Positions 31,928-39,814 of a stretch of 64,000 bases of DNA are shown one piece after another. The position numbers and the translations under genes are program-made. Position 1 is the first letter of the stretch. The number at the start of each line of letters is the position of its first letter. The stretch is from DAHUYF01 sp035509275 (GTDB lineage: Bacteria > Pseudomonadota > Alphaproteobacteria > ATCC43930 > CGMCC-115725). The stretch is from assembly GCA_035509275.1 (NCBI GenBank), contig DATJLU010000157.1:1-64000 (forward strand). The letters are read 5' to 3'. Under the pieces are notes generated by a model. The model searched no databases. It saw only the letters and a program-made list of their open reading frames with translations, and had not been told where the DNA came from.

Positions 31928-33201
31928 CGCGGCTTCCGCAGTCGCGCCAGCTTGCGATGGGCTCGCGCGAAATGGCCCGCCGCCAGCGCGGCGACGATCG
32001 AGATTTCACCGCACAGGCAGAGCACCGCGACGAGCTCGGCGAGCGCCGCGGCCTTGCCGTCACCCGCGAGGCCCATTATCCGCAACGCCGCCGACTGACT
32101 GGGCAAGCCAGTGCCGCCACCGACCGAGCCGACGAGAATATTGGGAAGCGTCGCCGAGACGAAGAGCCCGCCGTCGCGCGCCTCCATCCGGGTGAACCCG
32201 ACGGCGGATTCCGAGACGCAGGCGGCGTCCTGGCCCGTGGCGATGTAGAAGGCGGCGAGACCGTTGGCGTAGTGGGCTTGCGCGCCGAGTTGTCCCGCCA
32301 GCAGCGCGCCAAGATTGGCCACGCGGCCGTATTCGAGCATCGCGTCGATGTCGGTGTGGAGCAGCGAACGGACGATATCCGCCGGAACCACGACGCTCGC
32401 CGAGGCCTTGCGCCCGCGGCCGGTCAACATGCCGAGATGCGACGCCTTCTTGTCACCGGAGAAATTCGCCTCGACGAACCACCGGCGCGGCTTGACCGGC
32501 GAATTCGCCTCGATGAAGCGGCACAAGGCTTCGGTGGCGATCGTCACCATGTTCTGGCCCGAAGCGTCTCCCGTCGTGTAGCGGCACAGCAGAAAGACGA
32601 TGTCGTTGTCGATCACCGGCTCGAGGCTGACGAGCTTGCCGTAGCGGGTCGTCGCTTCAGCGGTACGCTTCAGATCATCGACGGTGCGGGCGACCCATTC
32701 GACAAACAGCCCCGACTGCACCAGCCCCTCGAAGAGAAATCCCGGGCTGCGCAATACGCCCTCGCCCAGCAGCGCGACGCTCGCTCCTCCGGCACGCGAG
32801 ACGACTTCGGCGCCGCGCCCATAGGAGGCGACGAGTGCGGCCTCGGTCGTCGCCATCGGGATGAAGTAATCGCCATGGGCATGCAGGCCGTTGACGCGGA
32901 CCGGCCCGATCACTCCCACCGGTACCTTCACGGTGCCGATGAAATTCTCGATGTTTGCGCTGTATATCTCTGCGTCCCTGACGCTGTCGGGATCGGCGAT
33001 CGCCGCACGCTCGGCGGCAAGATTCCCGGCGCCGAGCCTGAGCCACAGCCCGTCGAGCGTTTCCGCGGTGGCATGCCGGATGGGCCGCAGCGGCGCTGGC
33101 AAGCCCGCGTCGCGACGTTTCAATCGCTCGGTAACGTCGCGCTCCGTAATCGTGGCGCGCAGCCGTTCGAGCATCCAAAGAATCTGCGGCGGAACGATCA
33201 T
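31924..33201 (-). CDS. class I hydroxymethylglutaryl-CoA reductase
   Basis: Reduces HMG-CoA to mevalonate with NADPH. It is 425 residues, soluble, without the N-terminal membrane region of eukaryotic forms. All four catalytic residues are readable: Glu120 in PMATTEAALVASYGRG, Lys251 in SGDKKASHLGM, Asp325 in ATGQDAACVSES and His415 in GHFARAHRKLARL. SANIENFIGTVKVPVGVIGP and NILVGSVGGGTGLPSQS agree with class I. No Shine-Dalgarno sequence precedes the ATG. It is the first gene of the operon, 183 bases downstream of ndh; that gap holds no gene. Alphaproteobacteria normally use the MEP pathway, and no mevalonate kinase or decarboxylase gene is in the window, so the fate of mevalonate, or even the true substrate, is open. 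Confidence 0.9.
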   Translation of the reverse strand: MIVPPQILWMLERLRATITERDVTERLKRRDAGLPAPLRPIRHATAETLDGLWLRLGAGNLAAERAAIADPDSVRDAEIYSANIENFIGTVKVPVGVIGPVRVNGLHAHGDYFIPMATTEAALVASYGRGAEVVSRAGGASVALLGEGVLRSPGFLFEGLVQSGLFVEWVARTVDDLKRTAEATTRYGKLVSLEPVIDNDIVFLLCRYTTGDASGQNMVTIATEALCRFIEANSPVKPRRWFVEANFSGDKKASHLGMLTGRGRKASASVVVPADIVRSLLHTDIDAMLEYGRVANLGALLAGQLGAQAHYANGLAAFYIATGQDAACVSESAVGFTRMEARDGGLFVSATLPNILVGSVGGGTGLPSQSAALRIMGLAGDGKAAALAELVAVLCLCGEISIVAALAAGHFARAHRKLARLRKPR

Positions 33202-33384
33202 GGAAAGGTGCCGGCTCGCCGATGGAAGTGGGTTTCGTGACTGCTAACAAATACTTAAATTGGCCGAGGATTTCGGCGGAACCGAGGCGCGAATTGCCCG
33301 AATCCCGCCATCTATGCAATCAGCAGGACACGAAGAAGAAGTAAAAAAGGCCTGGAAGGCGACAGACGGATTCAAAGCCCGGGA

Positions 33385-34629
33385 TCAGGCGGGTGGCTGC
33401 AGCGACGACGCGGCCTCGCGGACCTCTGGCGGCGGCGCCTGCACCACCGGCGCGGCCGCCGCCAGGATCGCCTCGCGCCCGGCGCTCCGCGGGGGATAGA
33501 TGCGCTTGTGGTTGATCGTCTCTTTCGTCGCTTTGGCGGAGCGTCCGGTCGCGAGCACGCGGCGATCCCAGCCGACGGTATAAAGGGCGCCCCAGCCGCC
33601 AAGATCGAGCACCGTCACATACCAGTCGATCCGCAGCGGCAGCCCCGGCTGGCCATAGAGGTCGGCGACGACATTGTTTCCGGCAAAGCGGCCCATGGGA
33701 CGCGCAAATTGGCAGGACATGACCGTGGGGTGCGCGCCGTCGATGAGGCTCGCGGCCACGTCGCCAGCGGCAAACACATTGGTCAAGCCGGTAACGCGCA
33801 TGAACGGGTCCACGCTGAGCCGGCCGAGCCGGTCGCGGATCCCCGGCAGGCTTGCGGTGAGCGGGCTTGCGCGCATGCCGGCGCACCAGACGAGGGTCTC
33901 CGTCGCAATGACCTCGCCGGAGGCCAGGGTAATGCCGGCGGCGTCGACGGCAGCGATCTCGGCGTCGAGCTGCGTCTCGATGCCGAGCGACGACAGCGCA
34001 TCGTCAATCACCGGACGCGCCGCGTCGCCAATGGTGGCGCCAACGACAGCATGGGGGTCGAGCAGGATCACGCGGCACGTGTCGGCCGGAAGCGCATGGC
34101 GCAGCTTGCGCGGCATCTCCGCGGCGACCTCGATGCCGGTGAAACCGGCGCCCGCGACGACCACGGTCGAGCGCCCCGCCGAGCGTGGCCGCGCGTCGAG
34201 CGCCGCGACATGGTCATTGAGGCGGACCGCCGCGCCGTAAGTATCGACATCGAAGCCGTGTTGCGCGAGGCCGGGAATATTGGGACGCGCCAACGCGCTG
34301 CCGAGCGCCAGCACGAGCCGGTCATAGTCGAGCCGAACCTCCTCGCGCGGCGTCGCAACCGACACCTGCTGCCGAACCGGATCGATCGTCCGGACGTCGC
34401 CGGTCAAATACCGGACGCCGACCGGATCGAGCACCTCGCCCAGCGGAATGGCGACGTCGCTGAGGTCGACCTCGTAGTTGCGGACGCGGATGTTGTGGTA
34501 GGGGTTGCGGTCGACGACGAGAATCTCGACATCGCCCGGCCTGGCGCCGACCTCGTCAAGCTTGCGCGCCGCGCCGACGGCCGCCCAGAGGCCGGCAAAT
34601 CCAGCGCCAAGCACGAGAATGCGGGCCAT
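33385..34629 (-). CDS. type II NADH dehydrogenase (NDH-2-like FAD oxidoreductase)
   Basis: FAD-dependent pyridine nucleotide-disulfide oxidoreductase of 414 residues. The FAD motif MARILVLGAGFAGLWAAV opens the protein; the NADH motif VVVAGAGFTGIEVAAEM lies near 158, VWCAGMRASPL near 270, and VFAAGDVAASLIDG near 303. The C-terminal part with WYVTVLDLGGWGALYTVGWD matches NDH-2-like quinone reductases. There is no transmembrane domain; membrane binding is presumably by an amphipathic helix. It lies upstream of the HMG-CoA reductase gene on the same strand with a 183-base gap, so read-through is possible, but membership of the operon is uncertain. Confidence 0.85.
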   Translation of the reverse strand: MARILVLGAGFAGLWAAVGAARKLDEVGARPGDVEILVVDRNPYHNIRVRNYEVDLSDVAIPLGEVLDPVGVRYLTGDVRTIDPVRQQVSVATPREEVRLDYDRLVLALGSALARPNIPGLAQHGFDVDTYGAAVRLNDHVAALDARPRSAGRSTVVVAGAGFTGIEVAAEMPRKLRHALPADTCRVILLDPHAVVGATIGDAARPVIDDALSSLGIETQLDAEIAAVDAAGITLASGEVIATETLVWCAGMRASPLTASLPGIRDRLGRLSVDPFMRVTGLTNVFAAGDVAASLIDGAHPTVMSCQFARPMGRFAGNNVVADLYGQPGLPLRIDWYVTVLDLGGWGALYTVGWDRRVLATGRSAKATKETINHKRIYPPRSAGREAILAAAAPVVQAPPPEVREAASSLQPPA

Positions 34630-34725
34630 TGCGTCATGCGCCCCGGCAAAACCCGATTGGCGGTCATGTTCGCATGGGCGCGGGCGGAGCGCAAACTCGC
34701 TGGACATCCAAGCCGGCGAAAAACT

Positions 34726-34753
34726 TTGTCCCTCGCCGCCCCTCCTCTATGAT
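34726..34753 (+). promoter_or_regulatory. sigma70-type promoter of the dienelactone hydrolase gene
   Basis: TTGTCC (34726-34731), a 16-base spacer and TATGAT (34748-34753). The predicted start near 34760 lies just before the strong Shine-Dalgarno AGGAGAGGAGG (34767-34777) of the gene beginning at 34787. Confidence 0.55.
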
Positions 34754-34786
34754 CCCCGCCAACAACAGGAGAGGAGGACCGGGTAT

Positions 34787-35455
34787 ATGGGACAGACCAT
34801 TACGCTCACCGCCAAGGATGGGCACAAGCTTGCCGCTTATCGCGCCGATCCCGCAGGCAAGCCGCGCGGCGCGCTCGTCGTGATCCAGGAGATCTTCGGC
34901 GTCAACGGCCATATGCGCCGCGTCACCGACGGCTTCGCGCATGAAGGCTATGTCGCGATCTCGCCGGCGCTGTTCGACCGCGTCGAGAAGGGGATCGAGC
35001 TCGGCTATGACCAGAAGAGCATCGAGTCCGGGCGCGACATCCGCGCCAAGGTGCCGCTCGACGGCTCGCTCGCCGATCTGCAGGCGGCGATCGACTATGC
35101 AAAGCAATTCGGCAAGGTCGGCGTGGTCGGCTATTGCTGGGGTGGCGGCCTCGCTTTCCTGGCGGCGGCGCGCTTGCCTGGCGTCGCCGCGGCGGTCGGC
35201 TATTACGGCGGCCTGGTCGCCGCCCATGCCGACGAGAAGCCGAAAGTGCCGACGATGCTGCATTTCGGCGAGCATGATCAGAGCATCCCGATGAGCGATG
35301 TCGAGAAGGTGAAGCGGGCGCGGCCGGACGTGCCGATCCATGTCTACAATGCCGGCCATGGCTTCAACTGCGACGAGCGCGCGAGCTACAACGCCGACGC
35401 CACCAAAACGGCGATCGAGCGCACGCTCAAATTCTTCGCTGCGAACATAGGTTAA
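34787..35455 (+). CDS. dienelactone hydrolase family protein
   Basis: Alpha/beta hydrolase of 222 residues. EIFGVNGHMRRVTDGFA lies near 38 and the nucleophile elbow is VGYCWGGGLAFLA (Cys in place of Ser, as in true dienelactone hydrolase) near 115. The acid is in HFGEHDQSIPMSD and the catalytic His in YNAGHGFNCDERASY. The Cys-Asp-His triad and length match DLH-type enzymes, but no chlorocatechol genes are nearby, so the physiological substrate is unknown. An excellent Shine-Dalgarno sequence lies 9 bases before the ATG. It is monocistronic, followed by a long inverted repeat. Confidence 0.92.
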   Translation: MGQTITLTAKDGHKLAAYRADPAGKPRGALVVIQEIFGVNGHMRRVTDGFAHEGYVAISPALFDRVEKGIELGYDQKSIESGRDIRAKVPLDGSLADLQAAIDYAKQFGKVGVVGYCWGGGLAFLAAARLPGVAAAVGYYGGLVAAHADEKPKVPTMLHFGEHDQSIPMSDVEKVKRARPDVPIHVYNAGHGFNCDERASYNADATKTAIERTLKFFAANIG

Positions 35456-35469
35456 GACGGCAGGAAAAG

Positions 35470-35561
35470 TTCACCACTGAGGCAGTGAGGCACTGAGAAG
35501 CTTTTCGGTGCGCGAAGCGCGCCAATCCTTCTCCTCACTGCCTCACCGCCTCTGTGGTGAA
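35470..35561. repeat. long imperfect inverted repeat (TTCACCAC...GTGGTGAA)
   Basis: Left arm 35470-35500 starts TTCACCACTGAGGCAGTGAG; right arm 35528-35561 is its complement with 3 mismatches and a 3-base insertion. The 27-base loop contains a smaller hairpin (GCGCGAAGCGCGC). It lies between convergent genes and could act as a bidirectional terminator; it looks like a mobile intergenic repeat. Confidence 0.75.
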
Positions 35562-35596
35562 ACCCTTATTCAATCGTCCTGCTGCCGCCCGTTGCT

Positions 35597-35926
35597 TTAG
35601 TGGCTGATCATCCAGGGGCGGCGCTCGGGGAAGCCTTTCTGCCGCTTCGCGGTTTTGCCCGCTGCGGCGCTTTTGCCGCCGGCGCAGCAGCCGCAGCCCG
35701 GCGCGTGGCCGGAGGCGCTGCGGCGCGGCGCGTGGGCGCTGCGCTCGTTGGTCGCATGCGCGGCCAAACGCGGCTGATCCATGCCGCCGAGAAGCGGCGC
35801 CTGCAGCAGGATGCGCGGCGCGGCCTCGCCGCAATCGGGGCAGGCGATCGGCGCCTCGTATTCCGCCATGGGCCGGAACGCGGTGAAAGGCCCGCACCGG
35901 GCGCAGTCATAATCGTAGAACGGCAT
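35597..35926 (-). CDS. FmdB-type zinc ribbon protein
   Basis: Protein of 109 residues. The N-terminal FmdB/CxxC zinc ribbon runs from MPFYDYDCARCGPF to ACPDCGEAAPR, with four Cys positioned to bind Zn. The middle and C-terminal parts are Ala/Arg/Lys-rich, with an extra Cys cluster GCGCCAGGK near 85. FmdB was first seen beside the formamidase gene of Methylophilus as a presumed regulator. Here too it follows fmdA (11-base gap), completing the amide operon. The Shine-Dalgarno is inside the preceding intergenic AAAGGGAC. Its role, regulator or assembly factor, is not established. Confidence 0.88.
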   Translation of the reverse strand: MPFYDYDCARCGPFTAFRPMAEYEAPIACPDCGEAAPRILLQAPLLGGMDQPRLAAHATNERSAHAPRRSASGHAPGCGCCAGGKSAAAGKTAKRQKGFPERRPWMISH

Positions 35927-35937
35927 GGGCGTCCCTT

Positions 35938-37167
35938 TCACTTGTCGGGCGAGAGCGGCACGTCGATCCCGCCATCGACATGCTGCACCGGCCCGTTCGC
36001 GTCGGGCTTGATGTCGAAGTCGAAGATCTCCGTGGGCAGCCACAGCGTGGCACACGCATTCGGAATGTCGACGACGCCGCTGATATGGCCTTGGACCGGC
36101 GCGGTGCCGAGGATGGCATAGGCCTGGGCGCCGGAATAGCCGAACTTCTTCAGATACTCGATGGCATTGAGGCAGGCCTGGCGATAGGCGATGTGGACAT
36201 CGAGATAATGCTGCTTGCCGCGCTCGTCCACCGAGATGCCCTCGAAGATGAGATAGTCGCGATAGGTGGGCGTGATCGGACTCGGCTTGAAGATCGGATT
36301 GCGGATGCCGTATTTCGCCATCCCGTCCTTGATCAGATCGACCTTGAGATGGAGCCAGCCGGCCATCTCGATCGCGCCGCAGAAGGTGATCTCGCCATCG
36401 CCCTGGCTGAAATGCAGGTCGCCCATCGAGAGGCCGGCGCCTTTGACATAGACCGGGAAATAGACGCGCGAGCCGCGCGACAGATCCTTGATGTCGCAAT
36501 TGCCGCCATGCTCGCGCGGCGGCACGGTGCGCGCCCCGGTGGCGGCGGCAGCCTTGCGCGCATCGCCGGTCAGCCGCCCCATATGCGCGGTCTCGCCGAA
36601 CGGCGGATTGGCCAGCGGCGGCACGCGCGTCGGGTTGGTGGCGATAAATGCCGTCTCGCGCGCATTCCAGGTCTCGAGCAGCGCCTTCGACGGCAGGCAA
36701 CCGATGAGGCCGGGATGGATGAGGCCGGCGAAGCTCACCCCGGGAACATGGCGCGACTTGGTGTAGAGGCCGTGGATGTCCCAGATCGATTTCTGCGCCA
36801 GCGGGAAATGGTCGGTGAGGAAGCCGCCGCCATTCTTCTTCGAGAAGAAGCCGTTGAAGCCCCAGAGACTCTCCGGCAGCGCGCCGATGTCGAGGATGTC
36901 GACGACGAGGAGATCGCCCGGCTCGGCGCCGGCGACGCCGATCGGACCGCTGAGGAAATGGACGATGCTGAGATCGATGTCGCGCACATCGTCGGCGCTG
37001 TCATTGTTCTTGATGAAGCCGCCGGTCCAGTCGTAGGTCTCGATGATGAACTCGTCGCCGGGCTTCACCGTCGCGACCATCGGTATGTCGGGATGCCAGC
37101 GGTTGTGGATCATGTCGTTCTCGTAAGGCGACTTCGACAGATCGACCTTGATCAAGGTATCAGCCAT
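35938..37167 (-). CDS. fmdA: acetamidase/formamidase
   Basis: Hydrolyses formamide, or short-chain amides, to ammonia and the acid. Length 409 matches FmdA/AmdA. Family regions are VDLSKSPYENDMIHNRWHPD near the start, DWTGGFIKNNDSADDVRD near 50, HFLSGPIGVAGAEPGDLLVV near 71, HPGLIGCLPSKALLETWN near 150, REHGGNCDIKDLSRGSRVY near 217, and DLHFSQGDGEITFCGAIEMA near 250. It sits directly downstream of the Urt-type transporter genes on the same strand (32-base gap to urtE), so uptake and hydrolysis of the amide are encoded together. Confidence 0.94.
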   Translation of the reverse strand: MADTLIKVDLSKSPYENDMIHNRWHPDIPMVATVKPGDEFIIETYDWTGGFIKNNDSADDVRDIDLSIVHFLSGPIGVAGAEPGDLLVVDILDIGALPESLWGFNGFFSKKNGGGFLTDHFPLAQKSIWDIHGLYTKSRHVPGVSFAGLIHPGLIGCLPSKALLETWNARETAFIATNPTRVPPLANPPFGETAHMGRLTGDARKAAAATGARTVPPREHGGNCDIKDLSRGSRVYFPVYVKGAGLSMGDLHFSQGDGEITFCGAIEMAGWLHLKVDLIKDGMAKYGIRNPIFKPSPITPTYRDYLIFEGISVDERGKQHYLDVHIAYRQACLNAIEYLKKFGYSGAQAYAILGTAPVQGHISGVVDIPNACATLWLPTEIFDFDIKPDANGPVQHVDGGIDVPLSPDK

Positions 37168-37199
37168 CTCTACCCCCTTTGCTGCAATACGCGTCTCGG

Positions 37200-37889
37200 C
37201 TACACGGACAAGAACTTCGCGACGGTCGCCTCATCGACGGCGGCCCGGCTGTCCTCATGGACGATCTCGCCGTTCTCCAGCACCAAAATGCGGTCGGCGA
37301 TGTCGAGCGCGAAGCTCAGCACCTGCTCCGAGACGATGATGCAGAGGCCGCGCTGATCGCGGATGCGCTTCAGGGTGCGCGCCATGTCGCGGATGATCGA
37401 AGGCTGGATGCCCTCGGTAGGCTCGTCGAGCAGCAGCACCTTGGGCCGTGTCGCCAGCGCGCGGGCGATGGCGAGCTGCTGCTGCTGGCCGCCCGAGAGG
37501 TTGCCGCCGCGCCGGCTGCGCATCTCGAGCAGCACCGGGAAGAGCTCGTAGATGTCGCCGGGGATTTCCGCCTCATGCGAGGCGAAGAGCCCGGTCTCGA
37601 TATTCTCCTCGACGGTCATGGCGGGGAAGATCATGCGTCCCTGCGGCACATAGCCGAGGCCTTCGGCGACGCGCTCATAGCTCTTGAGCCCGGTCACATC
37701 GGCCGCGCCAAGCCGGATCGCGCCGCTTCGCGTCGGCACGATGCCCATGAGCGACTTCATCAGCGTCGTCTTGCCCATGCCGTTGCGCCCCATGATCGCC
37801 ACGATCTCGCCGGGAGCGACGCCGAAGCTCAGCCCGTGGAGCACCTCGCTCTGGCCATAGGCGACCCGGATATCCGCGACGCTCAGCAT
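37200..37889 (-). CDS. urtE: urea/amide ABC transporter ATP-binding protein UrtE
   Basis: ATPase subunit of a HAAT-type ABC importer, 229 residues. Walker A is GRNGMGKTTLMKS (about 35-47), the signature LSGGQQQQLAIARAL near 135 and Walker B VLLLDEPTEGIQP near 155, with the LivF/UrtE start MLSVADIRVAYGQSEVLHGL. The Q-rich signature GGQQQQLAIARAL is usual for UrtE. It is the last transporter gene in the operon, just before fmdA, and 10 bases after urtD. Confidence 0.93.
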   Translation of the reverse strand: MLSVADIRVAYGQSEVLHGLSFGVAPGEIVAIMGRNGMGKTTLMKSLMGIVPTRSGAIRLGAADVTGLKSYERVAEGLGYVPQGRMIFPAMTVEENIETGLFASHEAEIPGDIYELFPVLLEMRSRRGGNLSGGQQQQLAIARALATRPKVLLLDEPTEGIQPSIIRDMARTLKRIRDQRGLCIIVSEQVLSFALDIADRILVLENGEIVHEDSRAAVDEATVAKFLSV

Positions 37890-37899
37890 GCCCGCCCCC

Positions 37900-38646
37900 T
37901 CAATGGCCGAGATAGACTTCGATAACCTTGGGATCGGCCTTGACCTTGGCCATCGGCCCTTCGGAAAGGATCTTGCCCTGGTGCAGCACCGTCACCTTGT
38001 GGGCGATGTCCTCGACGAACTTCATGTCGTGCTCGATGACGATCACCGACCGGTCGCGGATGATGCGATGCAGCAGCTCCGCGGTTTTCTTGCGCTCGGC
38101 GACGCTCATGCCGGCAACCGGCTCGTCGAGCATCAGCAGCTCGGGATCCTGGATCAGCAGCATGCCGATCTCGAGCCACTGCTTCTGGCCGTGGCTCAGA
38201 TACTCGGCGCGCGTCGCCAGCTGCGCGTCGAGGAAGATCGCCTCGGCGACCTCCTCGATCCGCTCGCGCACCGCCGCATCGCGCTTGAAGGCGAGCGAGC
38301 CCAGCACCGTGCGCCCGCGCGGATAGGAGATCTCCAGATTCTCGAAGACGGTGAGGTCCTCGTAGATCGACGGATTCTGGAATTTGCGGCCGATGCCGGC
38401 GCGCACGATCTCATGCTCTTTGAGCGCGGTGATCTCCTTGTTGTGAAAGCGGATCGAGCCCGCGCTCGGCTTGGTGCGCCCGCAGATGAGATCGAGCACC
38501 GTGGTCTTGCCGGCGCCGTTCGGGCCGATGATCACCCGGATCTCGTTCTCGTCCACATAGAGCGTGAGATCGTCGACCGCCTTGAAGCCGTCGAAGGAGA
38601 CGGTGAGATTCTCGATCGCGAGCAGGAAATCGGTGTTGGACGACAT
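37900..38646 (-). CDS. urtD: urea/amide ABC transporter ATP-binding protein UrtD
   Basis: Second ATPase subunit, 248 residues, LivG/UrtD-type. Walker A is GPNGAGKTTVLDLI near 38, and LICGRTKPSAGSIRF follows. The signature LSHGQKQWLEIGMLL near 155 has the HGQKQWLEI form typical of UrtD. Walker B is LLMLDEPVAGMS, and the C-terminal EHDMKFVEDIAHKVTVLHQG is also typical. It lies 9 bases after urtC and 10 bases before urtE. Confidence 0.93.
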   Translation of the reverse strand: MSSNTDFLLAIENLTVSFDGFKAVDDLTLYVDENEIRVIIGPNGAGKTTVLDLICGRTKPSAGSIRFHNKEITALKEHEIVRAGIGRKFQNPSIYEDLTVFENLEISYPRGRTVLGSLAFKRDAAVRERIEEVAEAIFLDAQLATRAEYLSHGQKQWLEIGMLLIQDPELLMLDEPVAGMSVAERKKTAELLHRIIRDRSVIVIEHDMKFVEDIAHKVTVLHQGKILSEGPMAKVKADPKVIEVYLGH

Positions 38647-38655
38647 GGGTTTTGC

Positions 38656-39804
38656 TCACTCCGGCCGCGACGTGGCGCGCGCCGCGACCAGTTTCGGCGC
38701 CTCCCGCCCGGACCGGCCGGGAACGAGGCCGACGAGGCGTCCGAGATAGGGTTCGAGATAGCTCTGATAGAGGCCGGCGAGCCCGTCCGGGAAAGCGAGC
38801 ACGACGCCGATGAAGAGCGCGCCCATGGCGAAGAGCCAGAGTTGCGGGAAATCCTCGGAGAACGTCGTCTTGGCGGCGTTGACGAGCAGCGTGCCATAGA
38901 CCGCGCCGAGCAGCGACAGCCGGCCGCCCACCGCGCAATAGATCACCAGCTCGATCGACGGCACGATGCCGACGAAGGAGGGCGACATGAAGCCCACCTG
39001 GAGCGTGAACATGGCGCCGCCGATCGCGGCCAGCGCGGCGGCGAAGCAGAAGACGAAGACCTTGAAATTGGCGACGTCGTAGCCGGAGAAGCGGACGCGG
39101 TCCTCCTTGTCGCGCATCGCCACGAGAATGCGGCCGAGCTTGGTGTGGCGCACATATTGGCAGAGCAGGATCGACGCGAAGAGCAGCACGGCGTTGACAA
39201 AGTAGAGGATGTACTTCGCATGGTCGGTGCGGATGTCCCAGCCCTTCAAGGTGCGCAGATCGGTGATGCCGTTGATGCCGCCGGTGACGCCCTGCTGGCC
39301 GACGATGAGGATCGTCAGGATGGCGGCGATCGCCTGGGTGATGATGGCGAAATAGACGCCGCCGACGCGCCGCTTGAACATGGCGACGCCGATGACGAAG
39401 GTGACCAGCACCGGCACGGCGATGACGGCGATCAAGGTGAAGGCGAGGCTGTGGAAGGGCTGCCAGAACAAAGGCAACGCGGTGATCTGGTTCCAGTCCA
39501 TGAAATCGGGAATGCCCGGCGTCGACTGGATCTTGGTCGCCGCGGGGCTCGACGCCTCGAGCTTCAGGAACATCGCCATGCAGTAGCCGCCCAGGCCGAA
39601 GAACACACCCTGGCCGAGGCTCAGGATCCCGGCATCGCCCCAGCACAGCACCAGGCCGATCGCAACGAACGCGTAGGTCAGGTATTTGCCGACGAGATTG
39701 AGGCGGAAGATGTCGACGCTGAGCGGCAGCACCACCACGATGAGCAGCGCGAGCACCAGCAGGCCGAGCAGGTCCTTGCGGTTCAGGAAGCCGAAGCCGG
39801 TCAT
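38656..39804 (-). CDS. urtC: urea/amide ABC transporter permease UrtC
   Basis: Inner-membrane permease of 382 residues with about ten hydrophobic segments, LivM/UrtC-type. It has LVLCWGDAGILSLGQGVFFG near 52 and YCMAMFLKLEASS near 72, an insertion rich in Pro and Asp near 85-110 that is usual for UrtC, GVYFAIITQAIAAILTIL near 150, and the EAA-like loop RILVAMRDKEDRVRFSGYD near 228. It pairs with UrtB to form the channel. Gaps of 10 and 9 bases to its neighbours show tight operon packing. Confidence 0.93.
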   Translation of the reverse strand: MTGFGFLNRKDLLGLLVLALLIVVVLPLSVDIFRLNLVGKYLTYAFVAIGLVLCWGDAGILSLGQGVFFGLGGYCMAMFLKLEASSPAATKIQSTPGIPDFMDWNQITALPLFWQPFHSLAFTLIAVIAVPVLVTFVIGVAMFKRRVGGVYFAIITQAIAAILTILIVGQQGVTGGINGITDLRTLKGWDIRTDHAKYILYFVNAVLLFASILLCQYVRHTKLGRILVAMRDKEDRVRFSGYDVANFKVFVFCFAAALAAIGGAMFTLQVGFMSPSFVGIVPSIELVIYCAVGGRLSLLGAVYGTLLVNAAKTTFSEDFPQLWLFAMGALFIGVVLAFPDGLAGLYQSYLEPYLGRLVGLVPGRSGREAPKLVAARATSRPE

Positions 39805-39814
39805 GGTTTCTCCT

